This document shows positions 15,101 through 27,934 of a DNA stretch of 64,000 nt, one piece after another (position 1 is the stretch's first letter; each line of letters starts with the position of its first letter). The notes beneath the pieces are model-generated. The model saw only the letters and a list, made by a program, of their open reading frames with translations. It was not told where the DNA came from and ran no database searches. Made by a program: the position numbers and the translations under genes. The DNA comes from Polytrichum commune (lineage: Eukaryota; Streptophyta; Polytrichopsida; Polytrichales; Polytrichaceae). The stretch lies in assembly GCA_950295325.1 (NCBI GenBank), contig OX485803.1, forward strand, positions 31,250,001-31,314,000. Reading direction: 5' to 3'.

Positions 15101-18100
15101 GAACATTGATCTCCAAATGGTAGTGCTTTTGTAATGACGACCATAAATTCTAACTTCAATATTTTAGGTTCTAGAATTGCTACTATTATACACTCAATGG
15201 CACAAACAACACACAAACGCTTCATTTTTAGCATGAAGATAATCTATTCCACATGGTATATTATATCTAAATATACTAAACATGTTATATAGGACCTTAT
15301 GTTAGTTATAATCCAATATGCATATCACGCTAAATAAAATATTTAGTGTAGTACTTCTTTAATGTAATTCATTTGCACTAAAATTTGTTAGACATCACAG
15401 ACACCAATTGACACATAGTTTCCAATTGTAAAAAGACATTGTCCTAGCTAAGATTCCTCATCAATATCCATGACAAGGTGTACCATCAAGGACTAAATAG
15501 AATGGAGTCCTTACAATTCACAAGGACTCATGTTTGAGCCAACATTGCCGATAAAAATCACAAACCGTTAAGTAAATATTATAACAAACTATAACCATGA
15601 TCTTGCTAAGTCTTGACTATAAACCTAAGCAAAGTTTAAAGTAAAAACATGATAATTACTTCAAAGAAGTGTCAAGAACTCTGAAAAAAGGGTGACGCAT
15701 TCACGCAATTTCATCACACACATCATCATGGTTGGACCCCTCCACTCCCAACACTAGCAGAAAACTATGTCCAAAAAAAACCGCAATCGAAACTGGCTGC
15801 AGTTTCGCTACATGGCTACATTTTTTTCTTTTTCGTTTTGCGACTGAGTGTTAAATTTTTTGGGGCGTGTAATATACCGTTGGAAAGGTATTTTCAAGAC
15901 CTTGCAATCGCTAATATGAGAAAAAATAAATAAATAAATCTGCAGTTGTTTAACAACTGCGGACCAGGCTGGTCAAAAGAACCATAGCCGATTTCGGCTG
16001 CGGTTCATTTTGACATAGTTTTCTACTAGTGCATCCTAGACATGCATTAGACTCCCTGTCTCAGCTGCTGCAACAAGACTCCGAGGTGATTCTTTTGCAG
16101 ATCAAATAACCAGACGAAACGGAAAAAATGTTAAAGAAGTGTCAAGAGCTCTGAAAAAAGGGTGACGCATTGGCACGATTTCGGCACACACGTGATCATG
16201 GTCGGACCTCTCCCACTGCCAATCCTAGACATGCCTTAGACTCCCTGTCTGGGCCACTGCAACAAGACTCCGCGGTGATTCTTTTGCAGATGAAATAACG
16301 AGACGGAATGGAACAAATGTATGGGCCAGAATCGACATACCCAGGACGCCGGAGGCACAAGATCACCGTGGGGACGTCGGCCCAGAGCTCGGAAGCCCGT
16401 GTGGGTTTCGGCAGTCGGATGGGCCCGGACTTGTTCTTGAAGGGGTTGTTACCCTTCGTATGCGCCGAAGTGACCTTCTGGATCATGATCCTCTCCAGGA
16501 CTTCCAGCGGTGTCACCTCCTCTTTCCCGACTTTGGATTTCACTAAACCGAAGCACCGGGTGCTCTCGGGAGTAGTCGAGTACACGGCCTGACTACCCAC
16601 AGGCCTTATAACCTTCGGCATCTGGAAACCTGCACACACATGTTGCCTCAATTCATTAATACGTCATCAAAATCATGGCATAAAAGACCTAGTGCTAAAT
16701 TTCTGTGTTTTTTTGAAGAAGCATGTCGGTAATTTAGCAGAATCCATTCATTTTGAGGTGACAGTGTAAAAATTATGGCCTGTGTATTGCCCATAGTATA
16801 GTGCTTTACGCCATAGTGTGTGTAGTACACGGTCTTTATGTAGTCGAATGCCCTTTGAGGTCGTGCATTCCAAGATTTCCGGGCTCCTGTTCTTGGGTAG
16901 TGCCCTCAAATCCCATACGGCACTCCCCACAGGGCAATCCCCTATACAGAGTGTCGGCCAACAATATGATGAATTGTCTATACTTTCTGTCTAAGGTAGA
17001 TGTGTGTTATGTGGATAACTTTTCTATCTACACTCTCCACTTCTAGTAGGATGTGAAACCTGAAAGTAGTGCGAGACGAGTATGAAAGTATCCAAATTTT
17101 GCATGTAGCCTTGTGCCTCATAATGTTCGGAGCTCATATGAATATCTTAATCGTTATCAAAGTGAAGATTCTTGTGCTCAATAAGTGGTTGCATAGGTCT
17201 CTTCAATCATGTTGACCATTGAACCTAGAATGGTTAACATATTTTGAACACATAGTCCAATCTCTTTTGAACCTTTTTGGTGTCCGACTCTAGATCCACA
17301 CCTATATATGTGTCACTCAAACATGATGTCTAGATTATTGTTGTGTTGAAATTAAGCATGTCTATCTTAAGAAGACCAAGCTAAGAACATTATCACATCT
17401 TTCGGACCTAATTTGAAGCTGCTAAAACAAAACTTTTAAGCACTACTTTAGACCTGCTATCACATTATAAGCATTTTGAAGACTTTTTTTTTAGAGATAC
17501 TACATGTAAATGTCTTTAAAGGAAAAACAATTACCTAGGCTGTCTGGATGGTGACTTACGAGGTTTGAAAGTACAAAGCATGTCCAATCAAGACACAAAC
17601 GGATTCCTTTCAATGCTCTACTCATTCCATGCATGTTGCTCCCTTTGTGAAATAACAAACCATCAAATCATTAGAAGCATAAGATATTCAGAATTAGGTG
17701 AACATTAATTTATATAGAGGAGAGTTGCCACCCCGGGGACACATAAGCCTTTCAAAAGCTTAGGGCCAGGTCACATGGGGTCCCAAGTCCCACTCATGTT
17801 GGCAAGTCCCAACATGGAGGCAAAGTCTCAGCTTTTGAGCCTCAAGAACCATTAAAATATGGTTAATTATCATTAAAGTCGGATCTTGATTATTTTATGC
17901 AAACATATTCATGGGAGTTGTGTTAAAAGTTTGGTCTAGCTTTTTGCTCGACCCAACTCTCAACACAAGTTCCAAACCTCACCTTCAAAAAGTGTTGCTA
18001 TGTGGGCATACATGTTATACTTGGGACTTAGGACTTGGGACCTTGTGTGAAGTAGAAAGTGCCAACTTCCTTGCTCTCAACGGCTAAGATTGCATAGATT

Positions 18101-21100
18101 GACCTCAAGTGACTTAGGACTTAGGACTTGGGAACATGTGTGAACCAACCCTTAGATAAGTCAAGTTGCATGACCCAATCCTTGAAAATCGTGTCAACCT
18201 TTGTTCAATTCACCTACAAATGATGTCAATGGATTCCTCTCAATGCCATTCTCTTTCCAATCATGATGTTCCTCCTCTATGTGAATTACCAAATCATTAA
18301 TAAAGTTATTAGAATCATCGTTCGAAGCGATTTAGAATTAGTTCTTCTATAGAGGAGAGTTGTAATAGTTTGCGTGATAACCACCACAATGACCTCAACT
18401 ATGGGTTTATATCTAATTACATGCACGACTTGCAGGAGCGGCAAGTAGAGTCCATGGCTATAATCCCATAGTTGGGCGACACATGTTGATTATCATACAT
18501 AACCAACGTGAGGAGGAATCGAACTAAGCAAGAAATCAAGTGCCCAAGGTGGCGACTAATTAATGTAGCACTCGCATGGGTCACCATCTTTAAAACATGG
18601 TTTTGGAACTGCTACACGACCATTTCTACGAAGCATTATTTGGGAGCTATTTTCTCACCATAAGCATTAAATTTAAGGCTCTAAATTTTCTTAGAGATGA
18701 AATTTAACACCTACAAGGGTCCGGATGGTGACCCCTATTTTAGAAATTGCTTCTAATTAGTCCAAAAATGACATTTGAAAGTGCAAACCTCTACTACTTC
18801 AAACACTTAAATTGTATCAATGGATTCCTCTCCATGCCCTCTTCCCAGACATGTTTCTCCTATTTGTGTAAGAACAAATCATCATTGCACTAGAACTATC
18901 ATAAGTAACTTAGAACCAACCGTTCTAAAAGGAGGAGAGTTGCCACCCTGGGATGATTCAAGTGTTCATGCTAAAAAAATTGGGTTTTCAGTACACCGAT
19001 TACGGCAATATATGGTCATGAGATATGACCATATCCTCCTCGGACCCACCAGAACTTGAAAGATGCCATACCATTGAGATTCCTTCTCATACCGGTCATG
19101 AGTAACAATCTCCAACCCAACCCACCAAACATCAAAGAAGCCGCATCTGAATTAGCAGTGATTCCTGAAGAAACAGTACCTGAATGATCCATGATCGTGG
19201 TATCTCCATTGTAGTTGCTCTTGATTTTAATCCCAGGGTATAAGGAATCCAACTCGCCACTGGGTTCGATGATCTTGACATGACTCTTGTCCGCTCCCGC
19301 AGGCGGGGGCGCGGGGCCGCCGAAGGTGGTGGAATCGAAGAGCTTGGAGTCGTCCAGACTAGACTGTTGCATTTGCTGGACGTTATGTTGTTGCTTGAGG
19401 ATACCGCTGTGATGTTTAATGGTGGTCTGTCGTGCCGGAAGGGTGAGGTTTCTGGGCAACACCACCGGCGGCTCCACGCAAGCGCTCCCACGGTCCTTGA
19501 ACCTGCAGTTGATTCAAGATCGAATTCCGAGAGTCTGTTAAGGTATGTGAGTCTTAAACAGACACTTTTCATTCTGCACCCAGCCCACTTCTCGAAGAAT
19601 ATGAAACAAATCCAAATTGTGATCGCAGCCACTTTCCTCATAACTTGAGGAGTTCGTTTGAATATCCTATTCATTGTCAAAGTGAAGATTCCTGTGCTCT
19701 TTAAGTGGTCATAAACTTGCCCTCAATTATGTTCACCTCTAGAATGGTTGACAGATTTAGAGCACGCAGTCCAATCTCTTTCCAACACATCTATGTTTGG
19801 AGTTCACTCTTAGAATCGCATCCACGCATACACCACTCAAATGTAAGCGGTTGGTTAAGGTCAGAAATTGAATCAGGTGCATCTACCTTAAGTTCCTAGG
19901 ACAATCACCAAATGAAGGTCTCGAGTGACTTTATACATTCTACATGAGGAATTTATTTACAATTAAAGCTTCAAACCAAGCGATTGGTGTTCTATTAGTA
20001 TCTTGATTTGGAGTGTCAAAAATGACAAATTGTAATCTACACATGAATAAATGAGGTTTGTGAATGAGAGGAAGACATCATCATTAGTTTAGGTAGTAGC
20101 CTACATGCAAAGAGAGTCTTCATCCACGCTAAGAGTGCTTCCCTAGGGTGCCAACATTTCTATTATTATCATCAGCTTATGTGACTTCCTTGTCTAACTA
20201 GATTGGGGTGGAGTCTCTCTTCCTCTCTTTTAATTAACCCAAGGTGATAACTAATTGTATCACTTGCAATTTGCAAATGTCTTTAAAACTTGGTGTCTTT
20301 AAGGCTAGTGCCTTTAAAACTTGGTTTGGAGCTACTAAATCGTTTTAAGAAGAACTATTTGAGAGGTATTTTCATATTGTAAGAATTTCTTAAGACTATA
20401 ATTCCTCATAAATTTTATGAATTTTCTTGGAAGTGAAATTCAACACCTAACTAAGGGGTTTGGATGGTGAACCCCATTTTTTGCAAAATTACTTCAAATT
20501 GCTTCTAAAAATACAATTGGAAAGTGCAAACCATTTCTAATTCAAACACAATCATGTTAATGGATTCTTCATGTTAATGGATTCTTCATATTAATACCCT
20601 ATTTCAAGCATGTTTTTTTTCCTCTTTGTGAAGGACAAATCATTAATCTATTAGAAATATTAGAAGTGATTAAGAAAAATGTGAAACATAATGAAAGACC
20701 AAGTGTTCTAAAAGGGAGAGTTGCGACCCCAAGCTCTCGAATTCAAACATTACCTAGCGATGTGGCCTCTCTTCATGTGGGTTTCATTGGCCAGCTCCGC
20801 ATCACTCATGGCAAGGAGCTCCCTGAGTGTCTTCCCAGAACCCTCCAACACATCCCCATACTCCATTAAGTTTCGGTCATGCAGGTGCCGCCGAATTTCG
20901 ATAGCATCCTACACCACCCACCCCCAAAATGGTTAAAAACAGTGTCAACCATAATTCTATACAATATCTATCTCAATGAACAAAGAGGAATTTGAGCCAA
21001 CTTGATTGCTATTCTTACTCTTTTATTATCAACTGATTATCCAATGAAACACTTTGGTTATTCTTTGTATATCTACTTATGAATAATAGTAAATTTCCAA

Positions 21101-23680
21101 AACATGGTTTGGTGCATTTCCTAGAATTTTGATATTAAATCGGTAACTTGGGAAAACGAACTACTTGATCTATAATTAGTAGCCGGTTCTCCCCATTCAT
21201 TGATCTATCTGCACAGCTCCTCTACTACTTGACCTACGCTAAAGGACCAAGCACACACAACTTGTAAAAGGGTTTGGATCCTTCCTTGAATATGTGCCAT
21301 TAATGGCGAACCCTCCTTTTTCTTAGATTAATATTCAACTTGAAGTTCAAGGCTTCTTTATTTGGATTGATTTAGTTTTGGCTTGAACTTGAATATGATT
21401 CCAAAAAGGAGCAAGGACAAACCTAAAGCACATCTAATTAAGCTAGTAAGGGTGAGTTTCCAGGTAGGCCACTCACCCACCAGATTCGAGTGTGAATAAG
21501 GACAAACCCGTCCAAATGTAGAGGGAATCTGGTGGGGTAGGAGGGTTCATATGTGTCAACTAGCTACTCTCATCTTCTCAAATCCTAGCCCACCTACTAA
21601 CCTCCTCCTCAAAGTTAAAACCTCCTCCCTCTTAAACCGGTCTTCAAAACCTTTGGTGACCAACACTTGTAGGTTAAAGATTTTTTAGTGAATGCATAGA
21701 AGTCTAGCGGACCCGTGTCCATGGCCCTCCATATTCTAGCCGACCACCAGAATATGGCTGGATGGTGGATTGCGCTTAAATACATGTGAACACTTGTATC
21801 TAGAATCTGGTGGGCGAGCCGCCTTCATGGAAAATCACCCTAACTGCCAAGTTTCCATGGCGTCCTTCATCCACACACACGACTCTTAAGACTGTTACAA
21901 ATCTGTTCACAGCTGATCCTTTACCATCCTACTCTGAAGGGTCAGATAAGCAAATCTTGAGCTGAACCTCAAGCTTGCTGCAAGTTTGGTGGGCCAATGT
22001 CAAAGCTTTTGGATCCTCCTTCCTTACATGTGCCGCAAATGGTGGAGCTTTGATTTGGTGAATCCTCCTTTTCCTTGGATTGGTTTTCCAAGTTCAAGGC
22101 TCAAGCCAAGTTTGTTTCTGGATTAAGTTTGGGCTTGGACATGAATATCAATCCAGAAAGAAGCAGGGACCAACCTTGAAACAAATTCGTTACTGTCTAT
22201 CCCAATCTGCGCAGCTCCATAGCCATATCTGGCTCCAACTTAGAATTTTTTAGGTCATCTAGGCCAAATCTTGCGGGGGGGGAGTAACTAAAAGGTCATC
22301 GCTGCTTTCTATCTGCTTTTCCATAATTCGTCGTACATCGTAGCGTCGAATATTAAAGAGGTTTGGAAGATAGAGCACACGACATTCAAGAATAATAATG
22401 TTACAATCTATCCATATCTGCACAGATCAAATTGTACCCTAGTCGGAACGGGCGCAACTAGATAAGAATTACTAGGTCATCCAGGGAAAATCTTGTATGC
22501 GGGGATCAGAACCTAACTTGAAGATAATGGTCTCCACTGCAGGGAAATAAGGGCTCCTGTTTTCTATAATTTTGTTCATTTAGGTTCGGAATAATATGCC
22601 CAGCCAATACTATGAACATATAAGGGTGAGGATAAGCATACACGCAAGCAGAGCGAGCTGTATGTGCCAATATCTAGGTTGGATCTTCCGAATGACAACG
22701 GTGCACATACATTAGTGGTAACTAGGTGCGCGAATTTAAGATTGCCAGAAATTCAACTTTCAACTTCATAGATGCAGCTGAATAGTCGGAATAGAGATGT
22801 ACGTATCAACTTCACATGAAACTTTTGGCATAATCTCTGGAACTGGGCCAATTTCGATGCCCAATCTGAATTTTATGTCGGATGCCATCAATTTAAACCC
22901 TAGATTAGATTTTCTAGTGAGCTGCTGTACATCGGACACAGATAGAAGCCCTAACCCTGAAATGAGCCAGTGAACTTACATCAATCTGGTCGGCCGCGGC
23001 ATGACTATACACAACCTGGACTAATTAAGCGACACATATCAACAGCTCCATTACGAACAGATTAATCCAGCAGACAAGTGCAACTTCTAAACCTATCACA
23101 TGAACTGAATCGTCGGAACATCGATGTGCGTATCAATGTCACATGAATCTTCTGACATCAAATCTCTGGAGCTGGGCCAGTTCTGATGATCAATCCAAAT
23201 TTTATCTTGGATGCCATCAATTAGCCCGTATATTAGATTTTTAGTGAGCTGTGCATCAATACAGATAGGAGCCCTAGCCCTGAAGCCAGTGAACTTAGAA
23301 ATTTGTTCGGCCACGGGACACGACTATACACAACCTGGACTAATTAAGCGACACAGACCAACAGCTCCTCCCCGAACAGATTAATCTAGGAGATTAGTGC
23401 AACTTCTAAACCTATCACAACTGATGCTTCATGGCGAAGTTATAATCAAGCCTAGTTGAAGATGATGATGGAAACTGAGTTTGAGAGATTGAATTGGGCA
23501 TGATGCAGGCAGTGATTAAGTGCTTACCCGCTGGAGTTGGCTGAGCTCAAGAGTGTCCATGTCCTGATAACTCATCATCTTCAACGTCGGCACATCGTCC
23601 CACCCATCCGCTAACAGGTTATCCAACTGCGACTTCAACACCCCGTTCCCTACAAAATCCTCCAGCGCAAACGACGCCAT
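12184..23680 (-). CDS. SAM-like plus PRXL2/AhpC-TSA-like thioredoxin-fold protein (six exons, 455 aa)
   Basis: Probably a redox protein of the peroxiredoxin-like 2 (PRXL2/FAM213) type. Exons on the minus strand: 23680-23528, 20908-20754, 19502-19180, 16629-16341, 14338-14230 and 12525-12184 (stop TAA). All junctions have GT/AG and matching phases, giving one frame of 456 codons. Residues 1 to about 105 look like one or two SAM-like helical units (LMEYGDVLEGSGKTLRELL; MKRGHIARF). A low-complexity linker follows (QQHNVQQMQQSS; GGPAPPPAGA). The C-terminal half has SELWADVPTVILCLRRPG, then CVMC across the exon 4/5 junction as the CxxC active-site motif, then FWPRYWGG, YKALGGG-like FFKALGGG, GDATIKGG and FGDWAPLEEVL, all typical of PRXL2-type plant proteins. 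A strong donor (GTAAGT) overlaps the stop codon, so an alternative 3' end is possible. I do not know this SAM fusion from memory. Confidence 0.85.
15665..16310. repeat. Tandem duplication in intron 4, first copy interrupted by a MITE
   Basis: The phrase gtgtcaagaactctgaaaaa begins copy 1 near 15668, and a near-identical phrase begins copy 2 near 16138. Both run on through gggtgacgcatt, cctagacatgc-ttagactccctgtct and gtgattcttttgcagat. Copy 1 is split by the inserted element at 15752-16031; copy 2 lacks it and shows the intact sequence. Copy 2 abuts the exon 4 donor region of the PRXL2-like gene. Confidence 0.85.
15752..16031. mobile_element. CACTA-type MITE, 280 bp
   Basis: The left end reads CACTAGCAGAAAACTATGTC. 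The reverse complement of the right end reads CACTAGTAGAAAACTATGTC, and the similarity continues inward for about 55 bp with few mismatches (ACCGCA-CGAAA-GGCT). The CACTA start fits the CMC/EnSpm superfamily; no coding capacity is present. The sister duplication gives the empty site (gccaatcctagac), so the insertion is real. The target duplication is short and slightly imperfect (caa/ca). Confidence 0.75.
17120..20740. repeat. Dispersed/tandem degenerate repeats filling introns 2-3 of the PRXL2-like gene
   Basis: Two repeat motifs recur. One has the core tcaaagtgaagattcttgtg, followed by aagtggt-ata and ccaatctctttt; it is seen near 17160 and 19675, with further copies near 45810 and 56238. 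The other contains tggattcctctcaatgcc and caaatcatta-agaa; it is seen near 17600-17700, 18235-18345, 18820-18940 and 20570-20720, with a ggatggtgacccc phrase a little upstream. They look like old fragments of a non-coding element. Confidence 0.6.
21270..22180. repeat. Duplicated segment in intron 1 (two copies of about 160 bp)
   Basis: The stretch from tttggatccttcct near 21274 to ggagcaaggacaaacct near 21424 reappears in diverged form from about 22010 to 22180. Shared phrases are acatgtgcc, gaatcctcctttt, ccttggatt/cttagatt, aagttcaaggct and gaagcagggacc. No coding potential was seen. Confidence 0.6.
22770..23422. repeat. Tandem duplication of about 327 bp in intron 1
   Basis: Two adjacent copies (about 22770-23098 and 23099-23422) share the phrases catcaattt, tagattttctagtgagctg, acacaacctggactaatta, aacagctcc and gtgcaacttctaaacctatc. 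They lie just downstream of exon 1 of the PRXL2-like gene, so they may affect its first intron, but nothing in the sequence shows a regulatory role. Confidence 0.8.
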
Positions 23681-23689
23681 CCTGCTAGT

Positions 23690-26090
23690 ACAGCTCGAAT
23701 CTTGATTAATTCCTCTGAACTACTCAACCAATCAATCTTCTCTCTCCCTTTCCGCCTCCACCTAATTTCTTCTACAATCTGGACTCACTTCTCGAATTCA
23801 CCCCCTTTAAACCTTTGCGCTTGCCACAGCTTAATTTAAAGCTTAAAACGCATGCACTTCACCACCTGCTCAATTAACAATTGCACCATGAACTTGATCC
23901 TGTACTTCCAATGAAACTATCTCCGACTGAAATGAAACCCACTAGTTCTCCTCCACAAATTCACAAACAGGTTTCCTTTGCAATTACCACCCCTGAACTT
24001 CCAATGCTTCCACTCAACCTCCGACCAAGACTAATTTGACATCTAGCCACGCGTGAGCCTAATTTGACATGATCTCCAGTTCGCTAGCTTAGAAATATCC
24101 ACGCTCTTTCCTGTGCACTTGCCACATGTTCCGCGAGCTTCCTGCAAGCGCACTCAACCTCATTCAAATTTGCATCCTGTCGAGGGTCGATCGGCTTCCA
24201 ATTAGCCTCCGAGACTAGAGACTCGCCGCTCAAACCCGATCGAGTTGGAAATCCGGTCTTTTAGCAGACATGACACCACCGCAAACAAATGAAGCCACCG
24301 AATATCTCCAGTTTATATTTTATCATGGAGGGTGTCGTCTGACATAAAATTATGATTTTGCAGTTCCTGCACTTAACTTACTGACATGTGACATAAAGTG
24401 ACCGTAGACTTACTGCAGTTACATCCTTTTTGTTTCTATTTCATGGCAGCTTGTGGGCACTGTCTGGGAAGATTTCTGGGCATAATCGGTCAAAATCCTT
24501 GTGTCTCCAAGTCCAACCAATCACATGTTGTGATCTTTCGGTTTTTTTGTTATGAATTTGAAGCATATTCCATAGCTTTCTCTAAAATAATGGGTAATTT
24601 TCTTGAAGTCTTGAACTTCAACCGGTTTATCTGTAACTGGCCGTTGGTTCTCCCCATTCATTGCTTGTCATAACATTAACAGCTTCAGTACGAAGTCCAT
24701 GGGCTAAGGAATATGCATGGGATATTTCCTGTGTGATTTCAGTGGGACCCTCCTCAAAGGCAGATTCAGTCTCAAAATTAACAACTCCTGAAGGGGAAAG
24801 TCAGGCCAGGAAGCAACACTTTTTTAGTGTGATGCTGAGTAATGTTGTGATGGGGCACTGGGGCTTTTGTGGTGGTAATGGTGATGATGATGATGATGAT
24901 GATGATGAGTAAGGTAACAGTCTGGAAAGAAACTTGAAAGCATGAAAGTTTCGTCGCAGGCAGGCTTCACCGCCACCAATTACACCCTACCTACTGCAAT
25001 ATGGTGGTGACTACTTGGCATGTGGTGTAGGTCACTGCAATTTTGTCATACTAATCCACGTCCCGGATATACTTGAAAATTTCTTTGCACTCATAGGACA
25101 GTGTCATTCCCGAAATTCTTCAAATTTCTTCGTTTCGTTTCAGTTTACTTGTTGGATGCATGACATGATCGTTGATCAATGTTTGTTCCACAATGTAATG
25201 AGTCTTGTCAGCAGGTCCTTGGGAAGCAATTCAACTTTACTGATGAATGCAGTTAGGTTGCCTTCGCGAATGGGTTGCCAGCTCTTTACCCATTCAAATT
25301 ACCCTGAATCAAAATCAGATGACAAAAACTTGTAATTATATTTTTGACATTCATCTATATAGAAATCGCAGTAAGAAAATTATTCATGTTTGTTGTCATT
25401 GTGTTGATAAATATTTAAAACAGTCGATAAATTAGCGTGGGGCAACCTAATTGCCCATTTCAGTGTAGATGGATGGTGATAGAAGCGCCCAATTTTGTCA
25501 ACGATCTAATTCCATCACTCATTTCTTTCCCTAAAGCGGGATACATCTGAAATATATAATAATGTTGGAGTGGTATATAGGACGTGAAATTTGCATGGTA
25601 TCAATACACAATACCAATAGTGGACTAGGTAACCCTCCCCAAGGGCATGGAGATCTTGGGAGATTCTAATGATTGGACATAACCATTCAGGCGTCATCTC
25701 TGAAAGCTAGGCCTTTTGATCATGGAGATCTAGTATGGTTTAGATTTAGGATGGAGAAGGAGAAAAAATATGCTTTTCTCCAATCTTTGAATGGTCCTTC
25801 TAGGACCAAATGGTTAATATGGTATTGGAAAGCCTACCAAGCTTGTACCAAAATTGTAATATTATTTAAATGTCGATATTTCACGGGTATCACAAGATGG
25901 ATATCTTTGTAAAATTGACTAAGCATTATAAATTTGGTTCAATGTCATCATGATACCATATTGATAATATGAAAATTTTACCTAGTTATGAACATCTTTG
26001 GATGGTATATAGACCTGAATAATATATAAAAACAAAAGAAAAAACACCCTCAAATATCCATACCTACTTGTATAATCAAAAAAGTAAAAC
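23690..26090. other. Intergenic, no recognised gene
   Basis: This interval includes the likely promoter side of the PRXL2-like gene (23690-24300) and then non-coding sequence. Small open frames at 24398-24673, 24661-24912 and 25015-25335 have no family I recognise. About 70 bp near 24478-24545 (caagtccaaccaatcacatg) match a reversed copy near 50575-50645, so part of this is a dispersed repeat. A GAT run lies at about 24881-24908. Confidence 0.5.
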
Positions 26091-26099
26091 CCTTATTAT

Positions 26100-26855
26100 C
26101 TCGGGGGGGGGCAGTGTGTTAAAAAGTTAAGGATATAGGTGCGAACAACCATTATTTTATAGGGGGGTATTACTTTCAATTCTCTTCTTTTTTTCACATG
26201 CTATCATTATGTAATTTTCTACTTTGGGTTAATAGAAAAATGGCTTGCCACGGGGGGATCACACCCCCTTACATTTCATAACCACGTGCGATAAAAGTTT
26301 GCTACCCTATATTACATGCCATAGATAATTTTTTAAATTATGATATTTTTTCTTCATACACATAACCATTGATAATATCTTTTGTATATTTTTTTGAAAT
26401 TTTTAGTCATCTTCATTTTTTGTAGTAATTTGTTTAGTTCAATGTTGCGTCATTCTAGTTAGAAACGGTATGTTTTATAAAAAAACAAATCATCAAATTT
26501 GGTTACCAATTTTTACTATGTAATAGATACTATGTATATCTACTCATGAAAAAAAAATCATAAACTTTTGAACCATTTTGGTGATGCTTTTATGTAAAAG
26601 TAGATTTTGTTTTATCGCACGTGGTGTTCAACTTGACAATGAAGTGCACCCCCCGTGTGGGTTGCATTACTTATAATTCCAAATTACCTATTATTCCATA
26701 CCCTATAGTACTTTAAAGATGTCCAGTGCCATTTTTGATACCCTATATTACTCTTAAGTCCAGTTATAACTTTTTGCCCCCATGTTTTTAAAATACCCTA
26801 TCATTTGTTCGCACGTATATTGCTACTCCAACCAATGACTACCCCCCCCCCCGAG
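26100..26855. mobile_element. hAT-like non-autonomous element, 756 bp, with 8-bp target duplication
   Basis: The ends are CTCGGGGGGGGGG...CAGT on the left and the reverse complement of CTCGGGGGGGGGGGGTAGT on the right. Sub-terminal similarity continues (ATATA-GTGCGAACAA on both arms). The flanks carry an exact 8-bp repeat, CTTATTAT, at 26092-26099 and 26856-26863. Eight-bp duplications are typical of hAT elements. There is no transposase frame. It contains the 409-bp element at 26249-26657. Confidence 0.85.
26249..26657. mobile_element. Second MITE nested in the hAT-like element, 409 bp
   Basis: The left end CACGGGGGGATCAC pairs with a right end that is the reverse complement of CACGGGGGGTGCAC. 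Further inside, CACGTGCGATAAAA and its reverse complement TTTTATCGCACGTG are paired. The flanks TGGCTTGC and TGGGTTGC form an 8-bp duplication with one mismatch. The phrase ttttatcgcacgt also occurs near the right end of the element at 51275-52586, so the families are related. Confidence 0.7.
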
Positions 26856-26863
26856 CTTATTAT

Positions 26864-27930
26864 ACATACACATGTGGTACCTAGAAGAAGAAAAGTGATA
26901 CTAGTCCAACACTAGTATATAGTCCTATTGAAGTGGTCAATGCCCTTAAATATTTTCTTGCATGTAATATAAGTACATTTCCAAGTTCAATATGTACATA
27001 TCCAAAAGAAAAGTATGTAGGAAGACCTATGAATACCACTTTAAGATTTAGAAGATATTCACTTTCTAGCTAGAAAATAGCACAAACACACACAATGATC
27101 AACTCATTCCTCTCATGTTTCTCATTTGGATTTGCTATTGTGTTCATGTAATGCTTTTTGGCACTCATACCCTTGCTTACGTTGAAATGATGGCAGTGGG
27201 GATCCAGTGTCCACTTTGGGTCCACTTTGCTGAATATACCTTGTAACGTACTTCATGATGCATCAAAAACACAACTTCTTGGTTCATCATGACAAAAAGT
27301 CAATGCTCAACAACCTCCACTTTGGGGTGGGGCCTAAGTATACCTTAACCACTTCAAATTGTTGACTTTTATTAATGGTATCTAAAACACATGATGTCAA
27401 ATTTTCATGAACTCAAAACTGCATCAATCATAGTTCACCACATGGAAAATTTGTTGATGTTTTTGAAAATTTTGTGAAATGTTTTAATAATGTTAGGGGT
27501 CTCAAGTGCTCAGTTCAGTGTTCACTATAGGCCTTAGTACAAACCCTACAATTACTTGAAATTGAAGTACTTGGATTCAAATTCCAATAGTGTTTTGACT
27601 TGTGGTGCGGTTATTTTCTATTAAAAACACTATATTCGGTAATTGGAGACTTTTTGTTGATTTTGAGACTATTTAAGGACGTGGCTTTCACATTTGTAGG
27701 AAGGAAAACACTAAAAATATGGTATGTTCCCAATTTTGGAAACAAATAAGAGACTCAAATGCATGGAACTACACATAAAAATAAGAAAATGGGATATATG
27801 AAAACATTTGCATATGGAAAATCAATATCATATTTATTGAATAGGGGTTGAAGTACAAAATGCAAGTGGAATATCCAATATTAGGCGAAAGTCCTAGAAA
27901 CATAATTCCACAACTACCTGTATGTTAATA
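26864..27930. other. Non-coding gap before the large transposon
   Basis: A/T-rich sequence with no recognisable gene. One end of the large two-gene element may lie here, but I found no convincing terminal inverted repeat. The phrases tccactttgggtccactttg (about 27209) and cctccactttggggtgggg (about 27315) are loose local repeats. Confidence 0.4.
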
Positions 27931-27934
27931 TAGC

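Noticed and set aside
16196-16340. Coding continuation of the PRXL2-like exon 4 to the stop at 16196
   Set aside because: A good donor (GG|GTATGT) at 16340 joins to exon 5 to make RRPGCVMC; sequence beyond lies in the duplicated non-coding repeat.
24661-24912. Open frame ending in a poly-Asp run
   Set aside because: The acidic tail is only the GAT microsatellite, and the rest has no recognisable motif.
24398-25440. LTR retrotransposon fragment
   Set aside because: No reverse transcriptase, integrase or protease motif, primer-binding site or long terminal repeat could be seen; only a short dispersed match to about 50.6 kb.
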